A stretch of 64,000 nt of DNA from an uncultured Pseudomonadota bacterium (GTDB lineage: Bacteria; Myxococcota_A; UBA796; SXON01): NCBI GenBank assembly GCA_903875225.1, contig CAIQVJ010000110.1, forward strand, positions 1 through 64,000, given 5' to 3'. Positions 1 through 8,082 of this stretch are shown here, piece by piece; position 1 is the first letter of the stretch, and every line of letters starts with the position of its first letter. The notes under the pieces were generated by a model. It was not told the DNA's origin and did no database searches. It saw only the letters and a list, made by a program, of their open reading frames with translations. The position numbers were made by a program, and so were the translations under genes.

Positions 1-84
1 ATCCCGCAGGACGGTGAGTTTGGAGAGCTCGGCTTCGGTCAGCCGGTGCGGCGGGACGGCTTGACCATTCTTGCTTCTGCCCAT
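1..84 (-). CDS. N-terminal fragment of an ORF, perhaps a transposase
   Basis: An ATG at 84 reads leftward off the window edge. The 28 visible codons give a basic start (MGRSKNG) and then a helix-like stretch (HRLTEAELSKL). That stretch loosely resembles the first helix of the helix-turn-helix in IS3-type integrase-core transposases. The fragment is too short to assign to a family. It points away from glnS, with about 84 bp between them. Confidence 0.3.
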   Translation of the reverse strand, partial: MGRSKNGQAVPPHRLTEAELSKLTVLRD

Positions 85-168
85 GACGACGACTCCGAAC
101 CTTGCGGTTCAGGAATCGCATGTTTCTATTGACGTGTCAAGCGTCGCTGCGGAACGGAGCGATCCTGT

Positions 169-2517
169 TTAGTGCGCGAGCATCCCCAGCACGATCTCCT
201 GCACGATCTGGGGCTGGGCTTTTCCGCCCATCGCCTTCATGACCTTGCCCACGAAGAACCCGAGCAGCGCAGCCTTGCCGGCACAGTAGGCCGCGACCTC
301 GTTCGGGTGCGCCGCGAGCACGTTGCGCGCGTGCTCCTCGATCGGTCCCCGGTCATGTACGGCGTTCCACGCCCGTGCCTTCACGATCGCGCCCGCCTCG
401 CCTCCCTCCGTGGCGAGCACAGCCAGCAGGTTCCGCGCGGTCCGGCTCGTGATGTCACCCGCATCCACGAGCTCGGCCACCCGGCCGATCTCCCGGCCCG
501 GCGCCTTGAACTCTCCCGCCTTCCGGAGGGCGGCGACATCGTTGATGACGAGGTTTGCGACTGATTTTGCGTCGGGGAACACCTTGAGCGCCTCCTCGAA
601 GAGCCCGGCGAGCGCCGGATCGTCGGCGAGCACTGCGGCATCGGGCCCAGAGAGGCCGAGCAGCACGTAACGGTCGAATGCCGCGGTGCCGGTGGTCGAT
701 CGCACGCGGCTCTCGGGCGGGCGCCCGGGGTCGGACTGGGGAGGCTCCACGCGCTTGCGGACCCCGCTGGGCTCGGCACGCTGGTCGGCCGGGGCGCGAG
801 CCTGTGTCTGGAGGTGCTTCGCCCACGAGTCCTTCAGCCCGACCGTCCGGTTGTAGACCGGTGCTCCGGGGCGTGAGTCCGGGTCTGCGCAGTAGAACCC
901 CTCGCGCTCGAACTGGAACCGGTCGCCCGGAGCGCCGCGCGCCAGCAGCGGCTCCAGCTTGGCGGTCACGATGCGGAGGGCGTCGGGGTTCAGGTAGGTG
1001 AGCAGATCCTCGTCGCCCGCGTCGGGGCGCTCGACGGTGAACAGGCGATCGTAGTTCCGCACCTCGGCGTCCACTGCATCGCTCGCGTCGACCCAGTGGA
1101 TCGTGCCCTGCACCTTGCGTCCGTCGGCCGCGTTGCCGCCCTTGCTGTCCGGGTCGTAGGTACACCGCACGGTCTGCACGACGCCGTCGGCGTCCTTCTC
1201 CACACCGGTGCAGCGGATGATGTACCCGTAGCGCAGGCGCACCTCCTTGCCGGGCGAGAGCCGGAAGAAGCCCTTCGGCGGCAGCTCCATGAAGTCGTTG
1301 CGGTCGATCCAGAGCGACCCGCTGAAGTTCAGGGTCCGGCTGCCTGCGTCGCCGTCCAGGGGGGTGACGTCTGCAGGCCATAGCGGCGCCTGCAGGGGCA
1401 TGCCCAGACCTTCGGGCCAGTTCTCGATCACGACCTGGAGTGGGTTGAGCACGGCCATCGCGCGCGGAGCGCGGCCGTTGAGATCGTCACGGATCGCCGA
1501 CTCGTAGAGCTCGTAGTCCACGAGGCTGTTGGCCTTCGCGACGCCGATGCGATCGCAGAACAGGCGGATCGCCTCGGGGGTGACGCCACGGCGACGCTGG
1601 CCCGCCAGCGTGGGCATCCGCGGGTCGTCCCAACCCCGCACGTGCCCCTCTTTCACGAGTCGGAGCAGCTTGCGCTTGCTCACAACGACGTAGGATAGGT
1701 TCATCCTAGCGAATTCATACTGCCGCGGGCGATCTCCGGGGCCTGGGGGCAGGCTGCAGTTGTCGATCACCCAATCGTAGATGTCCCGGTTGTTCTCGAA
1801 CTCCAGCGTACAGATCGAGTGGGTGATGTGTTCGAGGGCGTCGGAGACCGGGTGGGCGTAGTCGTACATCGGGTAGATGCACCACGTGTCACCGGTCTTG
1901 TGGTGGCTCGCGTGCCGGATGCGGTAGAGCAGCGGGTCGCGCATCTTCATGTTCGCCGCGGCCATGTCGCCCTTCGCCCGCACGACGTGCGCCCCGTCGG
2001 GGAATTCGCCTGCCTTCATGCGGGCAAAGAGGTCAAGGTTCTCGGCCACGGATCGCTCGCGGTAGGGGCTCGGCGTCCCGGCGTCGTTCACCGTGCCGCG
2101 GGTCGCCCGGATCTCCTCGTCGGTCTGGGAGTCCACGTACGCCTTTCCATCCCGGATCAGCTGTACGGCGAGGTCGTAGCAGGCCCCGAAGTAGTCGCTG
2201 GCGTTGTAGAGGTGCTCACCCCAATCGAAGCCCAGCCAGCGCACGTCGTTCTGGATGCCCTGGACGTACTCCTCCTCCTCCTTGGTGGGGTTGGTGTCGT
2301 CGAAACGCAGGTGGCAGCGCCCGCCGAACATCTCCGCGAGGCCGAAGTTCAGGCAGATCGACTTCGCGTGCCCGATGTGCAGGTAGCCGTTGGGCTCCGG
2401 CGGAAACCGCGTGACGATGTTGCGGTGGCGCCCGCTCTGCAGATCGGCCTGGATGATGTCGACGAGGAAGTTGCCGGGGCGGTCGGTGGACGAGGGGATC
2501 GGAGGGGCGGTCTTCAT
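169..2517 (-). CDS. glnS: Glutaminyl-tRNA synthetase with C-terminal YqeY domain
   Basis: This class I synthetase charges tRNA-Gln with glutamine in the cytoplasm. The HIGH signature is HIGH at residues 47-50 within PEPNGYLHIGH, and the KMSKS-type loop is VVSKRKL near residues 278-284. The catalytic and anticodon-binding beta-barrel regions are followed, from about residue 620, by an alpha-helical GatB/YqeY domain ending in KVMKAMGGKAQP. That appended domain is best known from Deinococcus GlnRS, where it aids tRNA binding. At 782 aa the protein is much longer than E. coli GlnRS (about 550 aa). The ORF is open 80 codons further upstream, but that extension is low-complexity and precedes the conserved fold, so the ATG at 2517 was chosen. 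A free-standing YqeY protein is encoded at 23279-23725. Confidence 0.95.
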   Translation of the reverse strand: MKTAPPIPSSTDRPGNFLVDIIQADLQSGRHRNIVTRFPPEPNGYLHIGHAKSICLNFGLAEMFGGRCHLRFDDTNPTKEEEEYVQGIQNDVRWLGFDWGEHLYNASDYFGACYDLAVQLIRDGKAYVDSQTDEEIRATRGTVNDAGTPSPYRERSVAENLDLFARMKAGEFPDGAHVVRAKGDMAAANMKMRDPLLYRIRHASHHKTGDTWCIYPMYDYAHPVSDALEHITHSICTLEFENNRDIYDWVIDNCSLPPGPGDRPRQYEFARMNLSYVVVSKRKLLRLVKEGHVRGWDDPRMPTLAGQRRRGVTPEAIRLFCDRIGVAKANSLVDYELYESAIRDDLNGRAPRAMAVLNPLQVVIENWPEGLGMPLQAPLWPADVTPLDGDAGSRTLNFSGSLWIDRNDFMELPPKGFFRLSPGKEVRLRYGYIIRCTGVEKDADGVVQTVRCTYDPDSKGGNAADGRKVQGTIHWVDASDAVDAEVRNYDRLFTVERPDAGDEDLLTYLNPDALRIVTAKLEPLLARGAPGDRFQFEREGFYCADPDSRPGAPVYNRTVGLKDSWAKHLQTQARAPADQRAEPSGVRKRVEPPQSDPGRPPESRVRSTTGTAAFDRYVLLGLSGPDAAVLADDPALAGLFEEALKVFPDAKSVANLVINDVAALRKAGEFKAPGREIGRVAELVDAGDITSRTARNLLAVLATEGGEAGAIVKARAWNAVHDRGPIEEHARNVLAAHPNEVAAYCAGKAALLGFFVGKVMKAMGGKAQPQIVQEIVLGMLAH

Positions 2518-2641
2518 CGGGGGCCTTTGCGGTCGGGGGCGGCCTATCCACCCGCGGGGCGGGGGGCACGCGGGCGGCGCCTGCCGGGTCCCGTGAAACT
2601 GGCACACCCCTTGCTCCGGAGCCGGGGAGTGGAGTCTACCC

Positions 2642-3289
2642 ATGCTCGTCTTTCTTCTGGGGCTCGCCGGTGCGGCCGACGCTGCGGACATCCGGGCTGG
2701 CGGCCCTGTTTTCGAGACGGTCTGGCTTCCCAGCACCGGTCCGACACGCTCGCCCAACCGCTACTCTCCGGGGTTGCTCGAGTGCGGGGGTGGCGAGGGA
2801 TTCACCGTGGGCCGCGGCGCTCGGTGGGGTGGCGATGGGCAGTTCTGTGAGAACGCAGGCGCAGTGATGGTGGTTGGGGGCGCCGAGGCGGGGGGCTCCC
2901 TGCACGCCGGTCCCATCTTCGGATCCGCCTTCGTCACGTTGGGTGGAGGGTGGCTGGGCCTCGACGGCCCCGACTCCTCCTATTCGACGGGATTCATCGG
3001 CCTACGACCTACACTTGCTGCTGGAATCGGGGTGGGATGGTTTGGCGTGGAGCTGAGCACGTTCGCGAGCCTCTCACTCCCGTTCGCCACCCATGAGGAC
3101 GGGCTGGTCACCCGGGGGGCGCTGTTCTTCTATGACGGAGGCCAGATCTCGATCCTCTTCGGCCAGTTCTGGCCGACGCTGCACCGTGAACCGCCTCGTC
3201 CTCCGCCCTGGCGCGCCCCTCCTCCTCCTCCCCCCTTCCGGCCGCCTCCGCCTCCCCCGCCTCCCCCGCCACCGCCCCCGCGTGAGTAG
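2642..3289 (+). CDS. Exported protein with proline-rich tail
   Basis: The function is not recognised. The N-terminus is a likely signal peptide (MLVFLLGLAGAADA). The centre is rich in glycine and aromatic residues, as in small beta-barrel or periplasmic proteins, for example GSAFVTLGGGWLGLDG around residues 98-113. The last 45 residues are almost pure proline with a few arginines (roughly 172-215) and probably disordered, perhaps spanning peptidoglycan. It is transcribed divergently from glnS with 124 bp between starts. The poly-proline end lies in CT/CCG-rich DNA, so frame calls there are less reliable. Confidence 0.6.
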   Translation: MLVFLLGLAGAADAADIRAGGPVFETVWLPSTGPTRSPNRYSPGLLECGGGEGFTVGRGARWGGDGQFCENAGAVMVVGGAEAGGSLHAGPIFGSAFVTLGGGWLGLDGPDSSYSTGFIGLRPTLAAGIGVGWFGVELSTFASLSLPFATHEDGLVTRGALFFYDGGQISILFGQFWPTLHREPPRPPPWRAPPPPPPFRPPPPPPPPPPPPPRE

Positions 3290-3421
3290 GAGGTCGGCGC
3301 CGCCTGTGCATGGCAGCCCGCAACCGGGCGAGGGCGCGCAGCCCGGGGGCCTCGAGCCCGGCACATTCGAGGGGTGTCGCTCCGGGGCCATGGTGGCATG
3401 TTCCTTGCTCTCTCTGGGGCG

Positions 3422-4936
3422 ATGGACACAGACCCGGACTACCTGATCCTCGGTGCCGGCATGGCCGGGCTCACGGTCGCCGCGCTGCTCGCCAGCACGG
3501 GCCACCGGGTGCGGGTGTTGGAGGCGCACGAGCACCCCGGGGGGTGCGCACACAGCTTCCCGATGGGCAAGTGGCGCTTCTGCGCGCAGGTGCACTACAT
3601 CTTCGGCTGCGAGGAGGGCGGGTCGGTCCGGACCTTCCTGGAGACCGTGGGGCTCGAGGATGAAGTCCGGTTCAACCGGCTCGACCCAGACGGATACGAT
3701 CGCATCGACATCGCCGGGGATCGGTACAGCATCCCCAACGGGTTCGAGCAGCACCGCGACCGGCTGATCCAGCGCTTTCCCACCGCGGCGGTCTCGATCG
3801 GGCGGTTCTGCGCCTTGTTGATGGCGGTGCGGGATGAGCTGGACAGGGTCCCGGATCGACCGGGGATCCTCGACTACGCGGCCGCCCCGTTCCGCCTTCC
3901 GCATCTCCTGCGCTACCGGAACGCCACCCTGCAGCAGGTCTTCGACGCGCACGGTCTCCCCCGGAGGGTCCAGGCGGTGCTCGCCGGTCAGGCGGGGGAC
4001 TACCTGTTGCCCCCTGCCGAGGTGTCCTTCCTGCTGCACGTGGCGCTGGTGTCCGGGTATGACCGGGGCGCCTGGTACCCCGAGCGCCATTTTGGCCACT
4101 TCATCGACAGCATCGTCGAGCGGATCCGCTCGTTCCCGGGGTGCTCGGTGGAGTTGGGCGAGGAGGTCTCCGGGATCGCGGTGGAGGGCGGGCGGGTGGC
4201 CCGCGCCCACACGACCTCCGGCCACGCGTGGAGCGGGCGGACCGTGGTGTCCAACATCGACCCCAGGCGCACCGCCGCGATGCTCGACTGTGCCGCTCCC
4301 CCTGCGTGGCTCCGGGCGCTCGACTACCCGTACTCCTGCGGCAGCTACACCCTGTACCTGGGCCTGCGCGGCATCGACCTGCGCCAGCATGGGTTCGGCT
4401 CATGGAACCTTTGGTACTACCCGCACGAGGACATCAACCGCATCTACGCCGACCAGGTGGGGAGGGGAGACCTCTCCGACCCCTGGCTGTTCCTCTCCAC
4501 CCCCACCCTGCACACCGCGGCGGCCGGCCTCGCCCCTCCCGGAGAGCACGTGCTCGTGGCCGCGACCGCCTGCAGCTTCGAGCACTTCCGGGCCTTGAAG
4601 GAGGCAGGACCGGCGGCCTACACCGCCGAGAAGGCGAAGGTGAGGGACCGGATCCTCCAGGTGATCCAGGAGAGGTTCCTCCCGGGCCTGCAGGAGCACC
4701 TTGCGATCAAGGTCGTGGGAACGTCGACCACGAACGCGCGGTTCTGCTGGGCACCGGAGGGGAATGCGTACGGGGCTGCGCTCACTCCGGAGCACGTCGG
4801 CCCCTCGCGCGTGCCGTTCACAACCCCTTTCCCCAACCTGTACCTGTGCAACGCCACCGCTGGCTACCCGAGCGTGGCGGGCACCGTGCGGTCCGGGCAA
4901 CGACTCGTCGCGCTACTCGAGAAGGAGGCATCATGA
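3422..4936 (+). CDS. FAD-dependent oxidoreductase, carotene isomerase / phytoene desaturase-like
   Basis: The protein has an N-terminal dinucleotide-binding motif (LGAGMAGLTVAALLA, near residues 9-23) followed by the acidic strand end VLEAHEHPGG. It ends with the C-terminal FAD-contact signature GYPSVAGTVRSGQRL typical of the CrtI/CrtISO/retinol-saturase superfamily. At 504 aa it is the usual size. Members desaturate, isomerise or saturate polyene lipids; the substrate here is unknown. ATG 3422 (MDTDPDYLILGAG) places the Rossmann fold right at the N-terminus; an ATG at 3398 is an alternative. Its stop overlaps the next flavoprotein start (ATGA), so the two are probably translationally coupled. 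No phytoene synthase lies nearby. Confidence 0.8.
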   Translation: MDTDPDYLILGAGMAGLTVAALLASTGHRVRVLEAHEHPGGCAHSFPMGKWRFCAQVHYIFGCEEGGSVRTFLETVGLEDEVRFNRLDPDGYDRIDIAGDRYSIPNGFEQHRDRLIQRFPTAAVSIGRFCALLMAVRDELDRVPDRPGILDYAAAPFRLPHLLRYRNATLQQVFDAHGLPRRVQAVLAGQAGDYLLPPAEVSFLLHVALVSGYDRGAWYPERHFGHFIDSIVERIRSFPGCSVELGEEVSGIAVEGGRVARAHTTSGHAWSGRTVVSNIDPRRTAAMLDCAAPPAWLRALDYPYSCGSYTLYLGLRGIDLRQHGFGSWNLWYYPHEDINRIYADQVGRGDLSDPWLFLSTPTLHTAAAGLAPPGEHVLVAATACSFEHFRALKEAGPAAYTAEKAKVRDRILQVIQERFLPGLQEHLAIKVVGTSTTNARFCWAPEGNAYGAALTPEHVGPSRVPFTTPFPNLYLCNATAGYPSVAGTVRSGQRLVALLEKEAS

Positions 4937-6285
4937 ACATCGCGATTGTGGGTGCGGGGCTTTCGGGCCTCACCTGTGCATACCGTCTACGCCAGGCTGG
5001 GCACACGGCGACGGTCTACGAGGGGGGGCGGGTTGGCGGGCGCATGGCCACTGTGCACGTGGCGGGGTTCGGGATCGACGTCGGAGCCAACCTGATGCTG
5101 GGCAACGACACCCGGCTGGCCGCGCTCGCGGGCGAGGTGGGGCTCCGGGAGGACTGGCTCGTGCTCGAGAGCGGGCCGGGCGGGATCCTCGAGCCTGGGG
5201 GCCTGGCGCCGTCGCCCGACTCCGTGTCCGACCTCGCATGGCTCCCCGGCCTCTCCCTGGCCGCCCGGGTCCGCCTGCTGGGGTTCCTCGTGCATGCATG
5301 GCGGACCCGCGAGGACCTGGACTTCTTCGACCTCTCCGTGGGGAGCGACGAACTGGACGACATGGACGCCTGGACGGCGACGGTCGAGATCTGTGGGGAG
5401 GAGGTCGCCGCGCGCCTGATCGACCCCTTCGTGCGCACCTTCCACTTCCACTCGGCCCGCCGTATGAGCATGAAGTACTTCCAGGCCCTGGCCGCGCTGT
5501 TCGTGCGGGGCTCCTTCCGGACCCGGGGGTTCCGCGACTTCATGGAGTCGTTGCCGATGGCCCTCGCCGAGCGCTTGACCGTGCGGGCGGCCAACGTGGA
5601 CAGCGTCTCCCACGACGGCCTCACCCCGATCGTCCACTGTGGCGAGGAGCACGCCGCTTACGATGCGGTCGTGATCGCGACGACCGCGACCGTCGCCCGT
5701 CGCCTCTGGACGGCCCCCTCCCACGCGCAGGCGGAGCTCCTCGCAGGTGTGAGGTACTCGTGCACGATGATGTGTGCGTTCCGCGTTCCACGCTCCGTCG
5801 CGGGCGACTACGAGGGGATCTGGGTCCCGTTCACGCAGAGCACGCTGGTGTGCTGCTGCTCCAACGACACCTGCAAGGGCTCGTTCGACGAGACGCACTG
5901 CGTCCTCTCCATCGGGCTGCACGAGGAGGCTGCGCGCGAGCTGCTGGGTGTGTCCGACGAGCACGTGCTCGGGCTCGTGGCGGCGGAGTGGGGCCGCCTG
6001 TACCCCACGTGTGCGGACCGGATGGAAGGCCTGCACGTCCAACGCTGGCCGGAGGCCATGCCCGTGTACGGCGTCGGGGACGTCGCGCGGGTCAAGGCAT
6101 TCTGGGGGCACGGCCAGGGAGACAACGGGGTGTGGCTCTGCGGCGACTACCTGAACCACCCCTGGCTGGAGGGGGCCGTGCGGTGTGGCGAGAAGGTGGC
6201 CGGGGCCATCGTCGGCCACAGGGTCGACAGGGGGCTGCCTGCCCGGGCCGCTACACCAGGGTCCCAACCAGCAGCGCTGCATTGA
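4933..6285 (+). CDS. FAD-dependent amine oxidase / protoporphyrinogen oxidase-like protein
   Basis: A 450-residue protein of the flavin amine-oxidase superfamily. It begins directly with the FAD fold (NIAIVGAGLSGLTCAYRL) and the second FAD motif GGRVGGRM near residues 30-37. It closes with a typical C-terminal FAD signature, LCGDYLNHPWLEGAV. It starts inside the stop codon of the upstream carotene-isomerase-like gene (ATGA overlap), so the pair probably acts in one pathway, such as successive steps on a polyene or quinone-like lipid. The exact reaction cannot be read from sequence. Its 3' end overlaps the convergent membrane-protein gene by 35 bp. Confidence 0.8.
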   Translation: MNIAIVGAGLSGLTCAYRLRQAGHTATVYEGGRVGGRMATVHVAGFGIDVGANLMLGNDTRLAALAGEVGLREDWLVLESGPGGILEPGGLAPSPDSVSDLAWLPGLSLAARVRLLGFLVHAWRTREDLDFFDLSVGSDELDDMDAWTATVEICGEEVAARLIDPFVRTFHFHSARRMSMKYFQALAALFVRGSFRTRGFRDFMESLPMALAERLTVRAANVDSVSHDGLTPIVHCGEEHAAYDAVVIATTATVARRLWTAPSHAQAELLAGVRYSCTMMCAFRVPRSVAGDYEGIWVPFTQSTLVCCCSNDTCKGSFDETHCVLSIGLHEEAARELLGVSDEHVLGLVAAEWGRLYPTCADRMEGLHVQRWPEAMPVYGVGDVARVKAFWGHGQGDNGVWLCGDYLNHPWLEGAVRCGEKVAGAIVGHRVDRGLPARAATPGSQPAALH

Positions 6286-6748
6286 ACAGCGCGGCGTTCA
6301 CGGCCAGGTGGGTTGCAACCTGCTGCGTCGTGCGCGCGTACAGCGCGGGGTCACTCACCGTGCCGTCCCGGTCCAGGAGCCGGCAGGGCTCCAGCGTCCA
6401 GATCTCGAGGGCCACGTAGTTCACCCAGTAGGCGAACAGCAGGCCGAACTGCACGCCGCCGAGATCCGTGGCGGGGTTCATCGGGATCGCGAACTGCCCG
6501 AGCAGTGTCGTGGCGCCGGGGTTGTGGGCTCCGGGCCAGGTGAGCGCGAGCGCGAGCCAGTAGGCCCCGAGTGAGAGCCCGAGCCCACCGCCCCATGCGC
6601 GGTACACCCGCACCAGCGAGGCCTCGTCGACGTGCGGGATCTTCTTGCGGAACATCAGCAGGATGGCGAAGGCCGCGAGCGATCCGCCGTGGATGGTGCC
6701 GGCGAGCGAGAGCAGCGCCTCGGCGTTCGCTGTGAGCGCGGGCGTCAT
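6251..6748 (-). CDS. Small integral membrane protein
   Basis: The function is not recognised. The 165-residue protein has about four hydrophobic segments, including LAGTIHGGSLAAFAILLMF near the N-terminus, a GLSLGAYWLALAL helix, a GLLFAYWVNYVALEIW helix and a final AALFNAALLVGTLV. ATG 6748 overlaps the stop of the upstream MmgE/PrpD-like gene by 4 nt, making this the last gene of a four-gene minus-strand operon. The ORF continues 80 codons upstream inside that gene, but the extension is an arginine-rich shadow translation. The 3' end crosses the end of the convergent flavoprotein gene. Confidence 0.7.
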   Translation of the reverse strand: MTPALTANAEALLSLAGTIHGGSLAAFAILLMFRKKIPHVDEASLVRVYRAWGGGLGLSLGAYWLALALTWPGAHNPGATTLLGQFAIPMNPATDLGGVQFGLLFAYWVNYVALEIWTLEPCRLLDRDGTVSDPALYARTTQQVATHLAVNAALFNAALLVGTLV

Positions 6749-8082
6749 CGCTGCCCCAGCAACGGCCCTGCGGGGAGGCTCAGCAGGCCGTCGAACGGTG
6801 CGCGCGGCATCTCCGACGAGACAGCGCCTTCGGCGACCCGGCGCCGCTCGGGCCACCATCCGCCCCGTGTGGTGTACAGCTTCACGAGCACCGGCCACTC
6901 CAATGGGCTCTCCGTGGAGTCGTCCGAGCCGCGGAACAGCGCTCCGGGGCGGGCCATCAGCAGTGGCCACAGGTCCGGCGGCTTCCACGTCGGCCAGGCC
7001 CCGTGCTGCTTGAGCAGCCCACGCAGGGCACGGTACCGCTGCAGGGTGAGGGGACCGGTGTGCGGCAGCGCGGACTGGGCGAGCCCCACCGACAGCACCC
7101 AGTCGTGCACGACGCTCACGCGCGCGGCGACGGCGCTGACCTCATTGGCCTTGTCCACTGCCACGCCCTCGGTGACCATCGTGGTGCCCGCACGCTCGGC
7201 CGGGCCGAGCGCGTGGAACGCGACCAGGCGCCCGATCAGCTCGGGGATGCGGGGATCCTTGCGCTCCGCCGCCCACGTGACGAAGGAGACGCGCACCTCG
7301 ATGCGCTCCACCTGGTCGTGGCGCAGCCGCTTGTCCGCTGCCTTGAGGTGCCGGTTGAGGATCTCGTGGAACCCCTCGATGGCCGTCGCGATGGGCGCCG
7401 AGGCGCACAGATGCGGGAGCACCATGGCTCGCGAGAGCCAGCGCCCGCCGGGGGCCAGCGCCTCGGGCAGGGGCACGGCGACTTCGTTCCAGAGTCGGGC
7501 CGAGAGCCCGTTCGCGGCGGCCTCCAGGGCGCCGAGCGCGGCCTCGGCCACGGCGTTCCCGAACGCGGTGCCTCGCGCCTCCGCGCTGCTCGAGGCCAGT
7601 CCCACGGCGTTGCCGATCGCCTGCCCGATGGCGTCCCCGTCGGCGCCGCCGAGCCAGGCCATCGCGGCCGCGCCCGCGGCTGCGCCAGGGAGCGGGCTCG
7701 AGTGCGTCGCCCGGTCCGAGAGCAGCGTCGCCACGCCCACCCGCGCGCCGATCTCGGTGCCGATCACCGTGGCGAGCAGGAGTCGTTCGATGGAGATGCC
7801 GTCGGGCTGGAGCGAGCGGAGCGCGGCGATCCCGACCCCGACGCGAGCGCCGAGCACGTGGGCGTCTCCCTCGAACGCCGCGTAGGTGGCGCTCGGCCGG
7901 GTGTTGGACTCGGCGAGGCCGAGGTCCGGGGTCGCGGTGAGCCGCGCGTCGATGTGCGCCAGCAGGTGGCGCGCTGCCGTGAGCACGTCGGGAGGCACGT
8001 CCGCCACGCGGAGCGCGCGCGCCCAGTGGCCGAGAGCCGCGAAGGCGTCTGTCGGGTCGGTCGAACGGGGTGCACCGGGCAT
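6745..8082 (-). CDS. MmgE/PrpD-like (2-methylcitrate dehydratase fold) protein
   Basis: The 445-residue protein has an alanine-rich helical N-terminal half that resembles the MmgE/PrpD superfamily. Examples are LLATVIGTEIGARVG near residues 103-117 and AAAMAWLGGADGDAIGQAIGNAVGLA near 138-163. Its C-terminal half departs from canonical PrpD. Known members dehydrate 2-methylcitrate or aconitate-like acids, but the family contains many proteins of unknown reaction, so no substrate is proposed. Start and stop overlap neighbours by 1-4 nt (FadL-like gene upstream, membrane protein downstream). No prpB or prpC is nearby, which argues against a methylcitrate-cycle role. Confidence 0.5.
   Translation of the reverse strand: MPGAPRSTDPTDAFAALGHWARALRVADVPPDVLTAARHLLAHIDARLTATPDLGLAESNTRPSATYAAFEGDAHVLGARVGVGIAALRSLQPDGISIERLLLATVIGTEIGARVGVATLLSDRATHSSPLPGAAAGAAAMAWLGGADGDAIGQAIGNAVGLASSSAEARGTAFGNAVAEAALGALEAAANGLSARLWNEVAVPLPEALAPGGRWLSRAMVLPHLCASAPIATAIEGFHEILNRHLKAADKRLRHDQVERIEVRVSFVTWAAERKDPRIPELIGRLVAFHALGPAERAGTTMVTEGVAVDKANEVSAVAARVSVVHDWVLSVGLAQSALPHTGPLTLQRYRALRGLLKQHGAWPTWKPPDLWPLLMARPGALFRGSDDSTESPLEWPVLVKLYTTRGGWWPERRRVAEGAVSSEMPRAPFDGLLSLPAGPLLGQR

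Noticed and set aside
169-2757. Start of GlnRS at 2757
   Set aside because: The extra 80 residues are low-complexity and overlap the divergent gene start. The family begins close to the ATG at 2517.
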